In this document: positions 1 through 8,605 of the stretch, piece after piece
How positions within the stretch are numbered: position 1 is the stretch's first letter
How the letters are laid out: each line of letters starts with the position of its first letter
NCBI GenBank assembly: GCA_029782215.1
Contig: JAKOVD010000147.1
Location: forward strand, 141,943 to 205,942
Length of the DNA: 64,000 bases
DNA from: Chloroflexota bacterium
Lineage (GTDB): Bacteria; Chloroflexota; Anaerolineae; J102
Direction of reading: 5' to 3'
The notes under the pieces: generated by a model
Database searches by the model: none
What the model was told of the DNA's origin: nothing
Seen by the model: only the letters and a program-made list of their open reading frames with translations
Program-made: the position numbers and the translations under genes

Positions 1-1964
1 ACAACGTCTACCTCGCTTTTGAAGTACGCGACGACGCTCTCTATACCGACAGCAGCGACCTCTGGAACGATGACTCCATCGAGGTCGGCGTGGATGGCGA
101 AAACGACAAGGTGCCGAACAGCACCACCGGCGGCGACCACCAATACCTGGTGCGCGTCGATGGCAAGGGCGCCGATCGCGGGCTGGCCGTCAATCCAGCC
201 GTGATCTACCGCACCAGCCAGCCAATAGGCGGCTATCGCGTGGAGATGGCCATCCCAGTCGCTCAGCTTGGCGGCGGCTCGCTCTTCGCCGGTCGCACAA
301 TCGGCATCGACTTCGCCGTCAACGACGACGACAACGGCGCTGATCGAGACAGCCAACTGGTATGGTCCAGCAATACGACCTATAACGATGCCCCGCGTTT
401 CGGCGAACTGGTCCTGCAGGCGGCAATGACGCCCACGCCCACGCCCACGCGCCCACCGGCGGCGACCCTGACCCCCACGCCCACCGCCACACACACCCCG
501 GCGCCCACGCCCACGGCCACCCCCACGGCCATCCCCACAGAACCGCCCACGGCGACCCCTCCCGGCGCCAACGAGCAGATCTTGCTTGCGGCAGCCGATA
601 CCTACCTCAATGCCTGGCTGCCGAACAACAACTATGGGGGCAGCAGCACGCTGCTGATCCGGCCGCAGGTCATGGCAGGGCTGCTCCAGTTCGATCTCTC
701 GTCGATTCCCGCCGGCAGCCTCATCACCGGGGCCCAGCTTTCCGTCTATGCCCTCAGCCGGACTAATCCCCAGACGATGACGGCATCGCTCTTCCAGCTC
801 CAGCGTCCCTGGTCGGAGAACAACGCCACTTACTATCAGGCCACAGCCGACCAAGCCTGGTCGGCGCCCTTGGCGGCCGGCGCCGGGGACCGCGGCCCGG
901 AACCCTTTGCCACCCTGGATCTGCCCACTGCGGGCTGGATCACCGTGGATATGACCAACGTGGCCCAGACCTGGTTGGCGCAGCCGGCCCAGAACTTCGG
1001 TTTGATGATCGAAGTCGACAGCACGGGCAACGTGCAGCAGAGCCTCGCTTCGAAGGAATGGTCGCAAGGCAGCCTCCGTCCGCGCCTGACCGTCAGCTTC
1101 CTCCTGCCCACGGCCACCCCGACGTCCACGCCTTCGCCCACGGCCACCCCCACCGCGACCGCCACACCCACGCCGACGCCGACGGCCACCCCCACCCCAG
1201 TCCCGACGGCGACACCGATGCCCACCTCGACCCCCACACCCACCTTCACCCCTACGGTGACCGCCACCCGCACCCCGACCCCCACGCCCACCACAACCTC
1301 CACCGCTACGCCCTCGGCCACCCCTAGCCCCACCCCCACCCTCACGCCGACCGCCACCCCGACGCGGACGCCGACCGTCACGCCCACGGCCACCGCCACC
1401 ACCACACCCACACCCGCGGGCTGGCGCGTCCTCACCGGCGGCGCGGACACCTATATCTATAGCTGGTTCCCCACCATGAACTGGGGGACCAGCACGACTC
1501 TGCTCCTGGGCAGCCCTGCCCTGGCGCACAGCCTGATCGATTTCGATCTCAGTGCCTTGCCGGCCGGCGCCACCGTGCAGCAGGCCGTGCTGCGCGTCTA
1601 TGTGCTCGACACCGCCCTGCCCGGCCCCACCGCCCTTACGGTCTATCCCCTCCTGCGTGCGTGGAACGCCAACCAGGCGACGTGGCAGCAGGCATTCGCT
1701 GGGACACCCTGGGCCCAGCCTGGCGCCGCCGGCCCCGAGGATCGTGCAAACTCGGCCATTGCCGTCAGCGCACCCTTCAACACAGGCGGCTATGTCATGA
1801 TGGATGTCACTGCGCTTGTGCAGCAGTGGCTGAGCGATCCTGCCAGCCGGCACGGCATGTTGGTGGCGGTCGATGGCGCCGACAGCCGGACGTTGACGTT
1901 GGCTAGCCTTGAGCACAGCCTGACAGACTGGCGCCCACGCCTTGAGATCACGCTGGCGCCCTAG
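1..1964 (+). CDS. Secreted multidomain DNRLRE protein, 5' end outside window
   Basis: The reading frame is open from base 3 with no start, so the N-terminus lies upstream. The first ~135 visible residues resemble a CBM9-type sugar-binding fold (NVYLAFEVRDD, then WNDDSIEVGVD). Two DNRLRE modules follow, at about residues 190-370 and 475-653, each opening with an ADTY motif and containing an FDLS-hPAG core. Pro-Thr-rich linkers separate the modules. DNRLRE modules are found in cell-surface proteins and are thought to act in adhesion or glycan binding. The protein is therefore probably extracellular, but its ligand and any catalytic domain cannot be seen. The stop at 1962-1964 is followed by 314 nt without a gene. 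Confidence 0.75.
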   Translation, partial: NVYLAFEVRDDALYTDSSDLWNDDSIEVGVDGENDKVPNSTTGGDHQYLVRVDGKGADRGLAVNPAVIYRTSQPIGGYRVEMAIPVAQLGGGSLFAGRTIGIDFAVNDDDNGADRDSQLVWSSNTTYNDAPRFGELVLQAAMTPTPTPTRPPAATLTPTPTATHTPAPTPTATPTAIPTEPPTATPPGANEQILLAAADTYLNAWLPNNNYGGSSTLLIRPQVMAGLLQFDLSSIPAGSLITGAQLSVYALSRTNPQTMTASLFQLQRPWSENNATYYQATADQAWSAPLAAGAGDRGPEPFATLDLPTAGWITVDMTNVAQTWLAQPAQNFGLMIEVDSTGNVQQSLASKEWSQGSLRPRLTVSFLLPTATPTSTPSPTATPTATATPTPTPTATPTPVPTATPMPTSTPTPTFTPTVTATRTPTPTPTTTSTATPSATPSPTPTLTPTATPTRTPTVTPTATATTTPTPAGWRVLTGGADTYIYSWFPTMNWGTSTTLLLGSPALAHSLIDFDLSALPAGATVQQAVLRVYVLDTALPGPTALTVYPLLRAWNANQATWQQAFAGTPWAQPGAAGPEDRANSAIAVSAPFNTGGYVMMDVTALVQQWLSDPASRHGMLVAVDGADSRTLTLASLEHSLTDWRPRLEITLAP

Positions 1965-2278
1965 ATCGGGTCGTCGTCTCCCCTACCGGTGGTCGATGCG
2001 GGACTGAATTGCAGTCTCGCCAACATTCGCGACTTGCGCTCTGCGGACGGGTGGGGTAGTATAGGAATACGGATTCCATTCGGCCGCGTGCAGGCGAGCA
2101 GTGGCTCGTTCATGAATCAATGGGTACCGCGTGAGCGCTGTCTCAGCCTCCAGTCTTCGGTGCTTTCGCCAGGTCAAGCGAATTTCTCACGATCATCTAA
2201 TGTGCCATGTGCAATGGGCGTGGTACTATGATGGACATAATGTAGGACTTCGCTTTGCCCTAGTCTGTTGAGGCAGTT
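1965..2278. other. Intergenic region ahead of the Crp/Fnr gene
   Basis: This is 314 nt with no supported gene. It carries an extended -10 promoter candidate near its right end. Small ORFs on both strands here have no recognisable product. Confidence 0.5.
2221..2229 (+). promoter_or_regulatory. Extended -10 promoter candidate for Crp/Fnr gene
   Basis: TGGTACTAT fits the extended -10 form TGnTAnnnT and lies 49 nt before the GTG start. No good -35 is visible. Confidence 0.35.
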
Positions 2279-2968
2279 GTGTCTATGAAAGACCTTGGAA
2301 ATACGATCCCCAGCGAGCAGATTCCGGAGCTTTTCGCCCAGCTTCCACACGAGGACCCCGCCTTCGGTCGTGCGGTGAAGATTCTGCGTGTGGCGCCGGG
2401 TGAATGCGTCGCCCCTCCCGACGAGATGGGAGACAATATGTACATCCTGATGAGCGGTCTCGTCCAGCTCGTCGTCACCAACAAGGAAGGGCGCAGCCTT
2501 GTGACGGCAACGCTCGGTCCAGGGTCGGTATTTGGCGAGGATTCACTGCTCGATTTGGGCGCCAGCACCAGCATGTGCGCTCAGGCGGTGGAACCCTGCA
2601 CCGTCTGGCAGCTCAACGGCGAGCAGGCCCTGACCTTCACCGATCGTCACCCCATCCTGGGTCTGGGCATGCTGCGCACGTTCGGACGCAGGCTCGCCCA
2701 GGTGGAGAACCGGCTGGAAGACGTCGCCTACAAGCGGCTTCCCGAACGGCTGGCGGGTGAGATCCTGCGCCAGCGCCGGCACGCCGGCGGCGACCAGATT
2801 CGCATCAGCCACCAGGCCCTGGCCGACATCCTCGGCACCTATCGGGAAACCATCAGCGCCATCCTGCGCGACTTCAAACGGGACAACTGGGTTGAGCTCG
2901 GCTACCGGCGCATTACGATCAAGAATGCCGCCGCCCTGGCTGAGATGGCCGGCATGGTCTACGACTGA
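2279..2968 (+). CDS. Crp/Fnr family transcriptional regulator
   Basis: This 229-aa protein has a cyclic-nucleotide-binding-type beta-roll at about residues 25-130 (YILMSGLVQLVV, then GPGSVFGEDSLL), a dimer helix, and a C-terminal winged helix at about 150-215 (ALADILGTYRETISAILRDF, recognition helix). No Fnr-type cysteine cluster is seen, so an oxygen-sensing Fe-S Fnr is unlikely. The effector is unknown. The GTG start at 2279 has an in-frame ATG two codons later as an alternative. The gene is monocistronic and ends at a strong intrinsic terminator. It faces the CoA-transferase/ald operon convergently, so a regulatory link to that operon is only a guess. Confidence 0.88.
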   Translation: MSMKDLGNTIPSEQIPELFAQLPHEDPAFGRAVKILRVAPGECVAPPDEMGDNMYILMSGLVQLVVTNKEGRSLVTATLGPGSVFGEDSLLDLGASTSMCAQAVEPCTVWQLNGEQALTFTDRHPILGLGMLRTFGRRLAQVENRLEDVAYKRLPERLAGEILRQRRHAGGDQIRISHQALADILGTYRETISAILRDFKRDNWVELGYRRITIKNAAALAEMAGMVYD

Positions 2969-3033
2969 TCGCATTCCGTGCGCCATAAGGAGCGGCCGAA
3001 CCGGGATTCGGCGCTCCCTGGGTGTCCAATTCA

Positions 3034-3070
3034 AGAGAGCCGGCTCTCATTCGGAGCCGACTCTCTTTTT
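3034..3070 (+). terminator. Rho-independent terminator after Crp/Fnr gene
   Basis: A 12-bp stem (GAGAGCCGGCTC against GAGCCGACTCTC, one mismatch) has a 7-nt loop and ends in TTTTT. It lies 66 nt after the stop. Confidence 0.85.
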
Positions 3071-3094
3071 GTGCTTTGGCTGCGGGTGAACTGC

Positions 3095-4399
3095 CTAAAT
3101 GTAGTGAAGCTCCTGCGCACGCTTGCGCAACTCGTGATGAAAATCGGGATGGGCAATCCTGATGAGCGCCTCCACCCGCTGGCGGACGCTCTTGCCGTAG
3201 AGATCGGCCACGCCGAACTCCGTCACCACGTAATGGACATCGTTGCGTGAGGTGACGACGCCCGCCCCCAATTTGAGCGTCGGGACGATTCGGGAAAGGG
3301 CGCCATTCTTGGCCGTCGAAGGCAGGGCGATGATCGGTTTTCCCCCCTTGCTGTGAGCCGCCCCGCGGATGAAGTCAACCTGTCCGCCCACGCCGCTGTA
3401 GAAGACATGCCCGATCGAATCCGCACAGACCTGGCCCGTCAGATCGACCTCAATGGCGGAGTTGATGGACACCATGTTCTCATTTTGGGCGATCACAAAC
3501 GGGTCATTGACATAGTCCTGCGGGTGGAATTCCACCATGGCGTTGTCATGCACAAAGTCATACAGGCGCTGCGAACCCAGGATGAACCCGGCGATGATCT
3601 TGCCGGGATGCAGGGTCTTGCGCTCATTGGTGACCACACCCAGCTCGACCAGGTCCACGACGCCATCCGAGAACATCTCGGTGTGGATGCCCAGATGGCG
3701 CTTGTCCCGCAGATAGTAGAGAACGCCATCGGGAATGGAGCCGATCCCCAGTTGCAGCGTGGCCCCATCGGGAATCAGCTCGGCCACGTGGGCGCCGATC
3801 GACTTCTCCAGGTCGCCGGCCAGACCCTGCGGCATCTGCACCAGCGGATAGTCGACCTGGACGACATGAGTGAGCTTGGAAACGTGAATGAAACTGTCGC
3901 CCAGGGTTCGCGGCATCTTCTCGTTCACTTCCGCAATCACCATGCGGGCGTTCTCGGCCGCAGGCTTGGTCAGCCCCACCTCAATCCCGTAGGAGCAGAA
4001 ACCATGCTCATCAGGGGGCGACAGGTGCACAAAGGCCACGTCCAGGGGTACGATGCCCTTGCGGAACAAGCCCGGAATCTCGTGCAGGAAGATCGGCGTG
4101 AAGTCTGCACGGCCTTCGTTGACCGCCTTGCGCACGTTGCCGCTGATGAACATCGTGTTGACGCGCAGCTTGCCCTCGAGATCAGGCGACACATAGTCCG
4201 CATCGCCGATGGTCAAGACCTGGTGGATGCGGACGCCTTCCACCTGGCCGTCCCGCGCCCGCTGCACCAGGGCCGCCAGCAGCCGCTGCGGCACCGAGCA
4301 GTTGCCGGTCAGGAACATGTTGGCGCCGTCAGGCACCATTTTGGCCGCCTCTTCAGCGGATGTGATTTTCGATTCAAAAATTCGGGTCCAGACGCTCAT
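3095..4399 (-). CDS. Acetyl-CoA hydrolase/transferase family CoA-transferase
   Basis: This 434-aa protein covers the full length of the family that includes acetyl-CoA hydrolase and 4-hydroxybutyrate CoA-transferase. These enzymes move CoA between acyl groups through a glutamyl-CoA intermediate. The probable catalytic Glu lies in GIHTEMFSDG, at about residue 240. Other family signatures are LQLGIGSIPDG and YSGVGGQVDFIRGA. The natural acyl donor and acceptor cannot be told from sequence. It is the second gene of an operon, starting 12 nt after the alanine dehydrogenase stop, which suggests a role in handling acyl-CoA from amino-acid fermentation. Confidence 0.88.
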   Translation of the reverse strand: MSVWTRIFESKITSAEEAAKMVPDGANMFLTGNCSVPQRLLAALVQRARDGQVEGVRIHQVLTIGDADYVSPDLEGKLRVNTMFISGNVRKAVNEGRADFTPIFLHEIPGLFRKGIVPLDVAFVHLSPPDEHGFCSYGIEVGLTKPAAENARMVIAEVNEKMPRTLGDSFIHVSKLTHVVQVDYPLVQMPQGLAGDLEKSIGAHVAELIPDGATLQLGIGSIPDGVLYYLRDKRHLGIHTEMFSDGVVDLVELGVVTNERKTLHPGKIIAGFILGSQRLYDFVHDNAMVEFHPQDYVNDPFVIAQNENMVSINSAIEVDLTGQVCADSIGHVFYSGVGGQVDFIRGAAHSKGGKPIIALPSTAKNGALSRIVPTLKLGAGVVTSRNDVHYVVTEFGVADLYGKSVRQRVEALIRIAHPDFHHELRKRAQELHYI

Positions 4400-4411
4400 C
4401 GGGCTGCTTCC

Positions 4412-5497
4412 TTAGCGTGGGTCACCGACGAGGGCTGCATGGACGACCTCGCCGTCACGGACATTAATGCCCCGGGCGAGTTCCGGATAGGCCGCCAAAG
4501 CCCCATCCAGGCCAAGATCGGCGATAGCCAAAAGGTAAGGCGTGCTCGCGTAGGACAAGGCATGGGTGGCCGTCCGCCCCACCATGCTGGTGATGTTGGG
4601 AACACAATAATGAATGACGCCTTCCTCGACGTACGTCGGTTGGCTCAAAGAGGTGGGGCGGCTGGTTTCGGCGCAGCCGCCCTGGTCGATGCTGGCGTCG
4701 ACGAACAGGGTGCGCGGCCGCATCAGCCCCATGAGCTCACGCGTGAGCAGGGTCGGCGGGCGCTGACTTGGCACGTACACAGCGCCGATGATGGCATCGG
4801 CAAAGCCCACGACCTTACGCAGGTTGCGCTCAGTCGCCGCCATGGTGATTCCTCGTCCATCCAGGCGGCGATGGCAGCGCTCAAGCGCAGCCGGGTTGAC
4901 ATCCAGAACGTAGATCGAAGCCCGGTTGCCGGCCAACGCCAGCGCCGCCTCGGTGCCAAAAGAGCCGGCGCCGAGGATAACGACTTCGGCTGGGGGCACC
5001 GTAAAGGTCCCGCTGAGCATCACGCCGCGGCCGCCCTCGTTGCTTTGCAGATACCGGCCCACGATCTGCGGCATCAGGCGGCCCGCCAGGGAGCTGATGC
5101 TCTGCAGCACCGGGCGCACCCCATCGACGCGTTCAACCGTCTCCCAGCCAATAGCGCAGACGTTGTATTTGCGCAGCATCTCGATCTTGTCACGGCGCCC
5201 TGCGGCCAGGTGCAGGAAGCCGACGAGGATCTGGTCATCATGCAGAAAGCGCAGATCCTCGACCGTGGGCCGGGCCACCTTGACCACCAACTGGCCGCGG
5301 GCGAAGGCCTCTTCCTGGCTGTAGACGATCCGCGCCCCAACGGCACGGTATTCCTCGTCAGGGAAGCCAGCGTTCTTCCCCGCATCGCGCTCAATGTAGA
5401 CGCGGTGTCCGGCCTTGACCAGTGTCTCGACACCCGATGGCGCCAGCGCGACCCGGAATTCGTCGGGGCGCCGTTCGCAAGGCATGCTGATATCCAT
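4412..5497 (-). CDS. ald: Alanine dehydrogenase
   Basis: This 361-aa cytosolic enzyme interconverts L-alanine and pyruvate using NAD(H). The N-terminal alanine dehydrogenase/PNT domain includes RRPDEFRVALAP, the VVKVARP segment and the active-site His in FLHLAA. The NAD-binding domain has the Rossmann loop GAGSFGTEAA at about residues 175-185. The catalytic Asp region is VDASIDQGGCAET. Length is close to the usual ~370 aa. GGAGG lies 13 nt upstream of the ATG. It is first in an operon with the CoA-transferase, so pyruvate and ammonia release from alanine may feed acyl-CoA metabolism. Confidence 0.93.
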   Translation of the reverse strand: MDISMPCERRPDEFRVALAPSGVETLVKAGHRVYIERDAGKNAGFPDEEYRAVGARIVYSQEEAFARGQLVVKVARPTVEDLRFLHDDQILVGFLHLAAGRRDKIEMLRKYNVCAIGWETVERVDGVRPVLQSISSLAGRLMPQIVGRYLQSNEGGRGVMLSGTFTVPPAEVVILGAGSFGTEAALALAGNRASIYVLDVNPAALERCHRRLDGRGITMAATERNLRKVVGFADAIIGAVYVPSQRPPTLLTRELMGLMRPRTLFVDASIDQGGCAETSRPTSLSQPTYVEEGVIHYCVPNITSMVGRTATHALSYASTPYLLAIADLGLDGALAAYPELARGINVRDGEVVHAALVGDPR

Positions 5498-5705
5498 AGA
5501 ACAACTACTGCCTCCGTTGGCATAGTGCGATGGAAGGGTGACAAGCTCTCCTCGACGAGCGAGGAAGCCTTTCAGGCCGTGGACCCGTGCCGCAGGCTGT
5601 GAACGACGAGCACGAGCACGTTATCTTCCGGCTTGAAGGACCTGATTGCCATTATCGCAGAAGGCGCCACCCCTGACTATGATCTAGCGCAGGTGAGCCC
5701 ACATT

Positions 5706-6233
5706 TCATGCTGGGGATCCAGCATCGACCACGCGCACGGCGACGCTCTCGCCCCCACCGGCAACAGGGGTCTTGCTCATGTAGAAGAAGCCCGGCTGAT
5801 CGAGCACTAGTTCGACCAACTGCGGCAGGTCTGGCAGCAGATCGTCGCCCGCAAGCTCCCGGCGCGCCACCCACAGCGGCTCGCCCTCGGGACCGGCCAC
5901 AAGCGCATCCTCTGAGCTGCACCCCTCGTAGACAAACACAAGAATCCCCGACCCTGACAGCCCTGTCTCGGCCACGATCATGCCTCGCAGCCGCAAGTGC
6001 GCCACACGCAGCCCCGTTTCCTCCCACACCTCGCGCTGCGCCGCGGCATAGGGGTCCTCGCCGCGCTCGACGTGCCCCCCTGGCGCGTTGAGAAGCCCCG
6101 GCCACAGTCGTCTATCCGGCGCCCGCCGGATCAGGAGCAGGCGGTCTCCATCGGTGACGAACACCAGCACGCGCGGGATGAACTGGTAGCGGCTGGGATC
6201 GGCGCCGTAGGCAGGAAGCGAGTCAGTGGTCAT
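5706..6233 (-). CDS. NUDIX hydrolase
   Basis: This 175-aa protein contains a perfect NUDIX box: G53, five residues, E59, seven residues, then REVWEETGL. This Mg2+-binding motif cleaves nucleoside diphosphates linked to another moiety. The start at 6233 (MTTDSLPAYG) is chosen because GGAGA lies 7 nt upstream. A longer frame to 6335 lacks a ribosome site. The substrate is not predictable. The gene stands alone, with a TATAAT -10 about 40 nt upstream on the same strand. Confidence 0.9.
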   Translation of the reverse strand: MTTDSLPAYGADPSRYQFIPRVLVFVTDGDRLLLIRRAPDRRLWPGLLNAPGGHVERGEDPYAAAQREVWEETGLRVAHLRLRGMIVAETGLSGSGILVFVYEGCSSEDALVAGPEGEPLWVARRELAGDDLLPDLPQLVELVLDQPGFFYMSKTPVAGGGESVAVRVVDAGSPA

Positions 6234-6271
6234 GCTGAGTTCTCCAACGGATGTCATCAGGTCGCACCCCA

Positions 6272-6277
6272 TTATAC
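6272..6277 (-). promoter_or_regulatory. -10 element candidate for NUDIX gene
   Basis: A perfect TATAAT on the minus strand lies 38 nt before the NUDIX start. No convincing -35 is present. Confidence 0.45.
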
Positions 6278-6339
6278 CCCCCGCCCCAAGGACCACTGTG
6301 GATTCCTGCCACACCGCAGATGCGCCCACGCCCATTCAG

Positions 6340-6348
6340 TGCTAACAT
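6340..6348 (+). promoter_or_regulatory. Extended -10 candidate for tandem GT-C genes
   Basis: TGCTAACAT fits TGnTAnnnT and lies 27 nt before the ATG at 6376. Confidence 0.35.
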
Positions 6349-6375
6349 GTCGGGGCCAACTGCTGGCGCCTGATC

Positions 6376-8592
6376 ATGGATTCACAGTCCTCTCCCACGG
6401 CGACCCGCTCCGCAAGGTTGCGGTCGCTCACCCGTTTTTGGCCTGTTGCGGTGCTGGCAGCCTTCCTGGCATGGGGATGGCAGGCCATGAGCCTGAGCCA
6501 CAGCGTTACCTCCTATGGGGACACCATGGAGTTCATGTGGGTGCTCTCCTGGTACGGCGAAGCCTTCCGCACGGGCCAGAGCATCGTTTCCTATCCTCTG
6601 GCCTTCTTCCCGGCGGGATGGTACTACGCCGAGAACCTGCTCATGCTGCTGGCACTGCTGCCCCTGGTTTGGCTGGGCGGCCCGGCCTTCGCCTACAACG
6701 TCGTCGTCCTCCTGTCGTTCGTCGTCGCCTTCGCCGGGAGCTACCTGCTCGCCCGCCGCTTCGTCACGGCGCTGCCCGCCACCGTCGTCGCCATCCTCGT
6801 GGCCTTCTGGGGCTTCCGCTGGTTCCAGCATATCGGCCATATCAACATCTTCATCGGCTCGGCCCTGGCGCCGTGGGTCCTGCTGGCCGTCGACCGCGCC
6901 CTGCACAACTCCAGGGGGCGCACCGGCCTGCTGGTGGCGGCAGGGGTCCTGTGGGCAGCCGCCATGAGCGGTTCCATGTACTTCGCCTACATCATCGGCG
7001 CGGCGCTGGTCGCCTGGATCTTGGGCGCCCTGAGCGCGCGGATGATCGGCTGGCGGACGGCGCTTCTGGCGCTGGTGGTTCCGGGCGTGGTCGCCGTGAC
7101 CCTGGCCCTGCCCAACATGGTTTGGCTTTGGCGCAACAGCACCCAGACCGGCGTTGGCTTCTACAACGCCACCGAGGTGAACTTCTGGAGCGCCAGCCTC
7201 AACTCGCTGCCCATCCCCTCGATCGACCACCCCTGGCTGGGCGAGTTTGCCCGCAGCATCTACCGTGGCATCCCCTATGAGCAGGGCGCCACCAACTACG
7301 GTCTGCTGGCGGCAGTGCTGGCCGTCATCGGCTTCATCGCAGCCATCCGGCAAAAGAAGTGGTGGCCGGTCCTGTTCCTGGCCGTCGCCGGTGTGGTGCT
7401 GAGCCTGGGTCTGACCCTGAAGTGGGACAACGTCTCCGTGCAGTGGCGCGCCCTGGCTCCTGTGAACACCATCCTGTGGCAGATCAACCACTGGCTGAAG
7501 CCGGACTTCTTCCCGGCTGGCGGCCCGCCAGCGCCGTTTGACGCCGCCGTCCCCCTCCCCGGCATGGTGGCCGCCGCCATCGTGCCCTTCCTGGAGCGCG
7601 CCCGGGTCTTCGCCCGCTTTGCCTTTACGGCCAGCGCAGGCGTCTTCCTATTGGCCGGGCTGGGCCTGACGGTCTTCCGCCGGCGCTGGCTGCGCTACGG
7701 CCTGGCAGCGCTCCTGCTGTTCGAGGTCATTCCGGCGCCCTTGCAGCCGGCGCCTTTCCCCCCCCAGCCGCATCCTGCCTTTGTCTGGCTGGCGCAGCAG
7801 TCCATGCCGGGGGAGAGCATCGCCGACATGGTGGCCGGCCATCCCTCGACGCCCGTGCTGCTGAACGAAGGCGAGGCGGTCTGGGCCACCCGCGTCCACG
7901 GCAAGCCAACCGTCGCCGGGGCCAGCAGCATCTGGCCGGCCCACACCATGTTCCTCTTCCAGTGGTTGGCCACGCACGAGCACTCCTTCTGGAGCCCCGA
8001 CCTGGCGCCCATCCTGCGCTTCTTCCGCATCCGCTACGTGCTCCTGCACATGCGCGGCGAGTGGGAGCAGGGCATCCTGGCCGAAGCCAGGCAGAACAAG
8101 GAATTCAAGCTGGTCAACTGCTTTGACCCTCCCCAGGACAACGGCCCCTGGTCCTATCCGATCTGCGTGCTCGAGGTGCTGCCGCCCGCCAACACGAATT
8201 TCAACCTGGTCCCCGAACAGGGCTGGTCCGGGGCCGAGTCGTGGGGCCAGTGGGCCGAGGGAACCACGGCCAAGGCCTTTTGGGTGGCTACCGCCGCCTC
8301 CGACCACCGCCTCCAGATCGAGGCCTTTCCGATGTGCGTCGACGGCCGCTCCCAGAGCATCCGCCTGGAAGTCAACGGCGAAAGCGTGGGAACCCACCAA
8401 TGGAGCGATTGCCAGCCCTGGGCGCAGGACATCGTGATCCCGGCCTCACTCGTCCATCTCGGCGCCAACGAGCTGACCATCGTCAGCGACTATGCTGCCA
8501 GCCCCAACGATGTCACCCAGGGACAGAATCCCGACACGCGCCAGCTCTCGGCCGGTTACAGCAAATTGAGGGTCGATCCGCAGGGGAACTGA
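6376..8592 (+). CDS. GT-C-like polytopic membrane protein, paralogue 1
   Basis: This 738-aa protein has about a dozen hydrophobic segments in residues 20-480 and a C-terminal ~250-residue non-membrane part likely to be extracytoplasmic. The first loop carries SYGDTMEFMW, an acidic motif placed as in GT-C glycosyltransferases that use lipid-linked sugar donors. The C-terminal end has a beta-rich look (QGWSGAESWGQWAEGTTAKA) seen in similar membrane proteins. A role in glycan or glycolipid assembly is inference; no donor is known. It is followed 13 nt later by a full-length paralogue, so the pair is co-transcribed. Confidence 0.7.
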   Translation: MDSQSSPTATRSARLRSLTRFWPVAVLAAFLAWGWQAMSLSHSVTSYGDTMEFMWVLSWYGEAFRTGQSIVSYPLAFFPAGWYYAENLLMLLALLPLVWLGGPAFAYNVVVLLSFVVAFAGSYLLARRFVTALPATVVAILVAFWGFRWFQHIGHINIFIGSALAPWVLLAVDRALHNSRGRTGLLVAAGVLWAAAMSGSMYFAYIIGAALVAWILGALSARMIGWRTALLALVVPGVVAVTLALPNMVWLWRNSTQTGVGFYNATEVNFWSASLNSLPIPSIDHPWLGEFARSIYRGIPYEQGATNYGLLAAVLAVIGFIAAIRQKKWWPVLFLAVAGVVLSLGLTLKWDNVSVQWRALAPVNTILWQINHWLKPDFFPAGGPPAPFDAAVPLPGMVAAAIVPFLERARVFARFAFTASAGVFLLAGLGLTVFRRRWLRYGLAALLLFEVIPAPLQPAPFPPQPHPAFVWLAQQSMPGESIADMVAGHPSTPVLLNEGEAVWATRVHGKPTVAGASSIWPAHTMFLFQWLATHEHSFWSPDLAPILRFFRIRYVLLHMRGEWEQGILAEARQNKEFKLVNCFDPPQDNGPWSYPICVLEVLPPANTNFNLVPEQGWSGAESWGQWAEGTTAKAFWVATAASDHRLQIEAFPMCVDGRSQSIRLEVNGESVGTHQWSDCQPWAQDIVIPASLVHLGANELTIVSDYAASPNDVTQGQNPDTRQLSAGYSKLRVDPQGN

Positions 8593-8605
8593 CCTGTTTC
8601 CAGAA

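Noticed and set aside
836..1450. 204-aa Gly-Val-rich minus-strand ORF (also 380-571)
   Set aside because: It is the reverse of the Pro-Thr linker coding region; such ORFs are artefacts of the repeats.
3353..5602. 749-aa plus-strand ORF
   Set aside because: It is the shadow of the CoA-transferase and alanine dehydrogenase genes on the other strand and matches no family.
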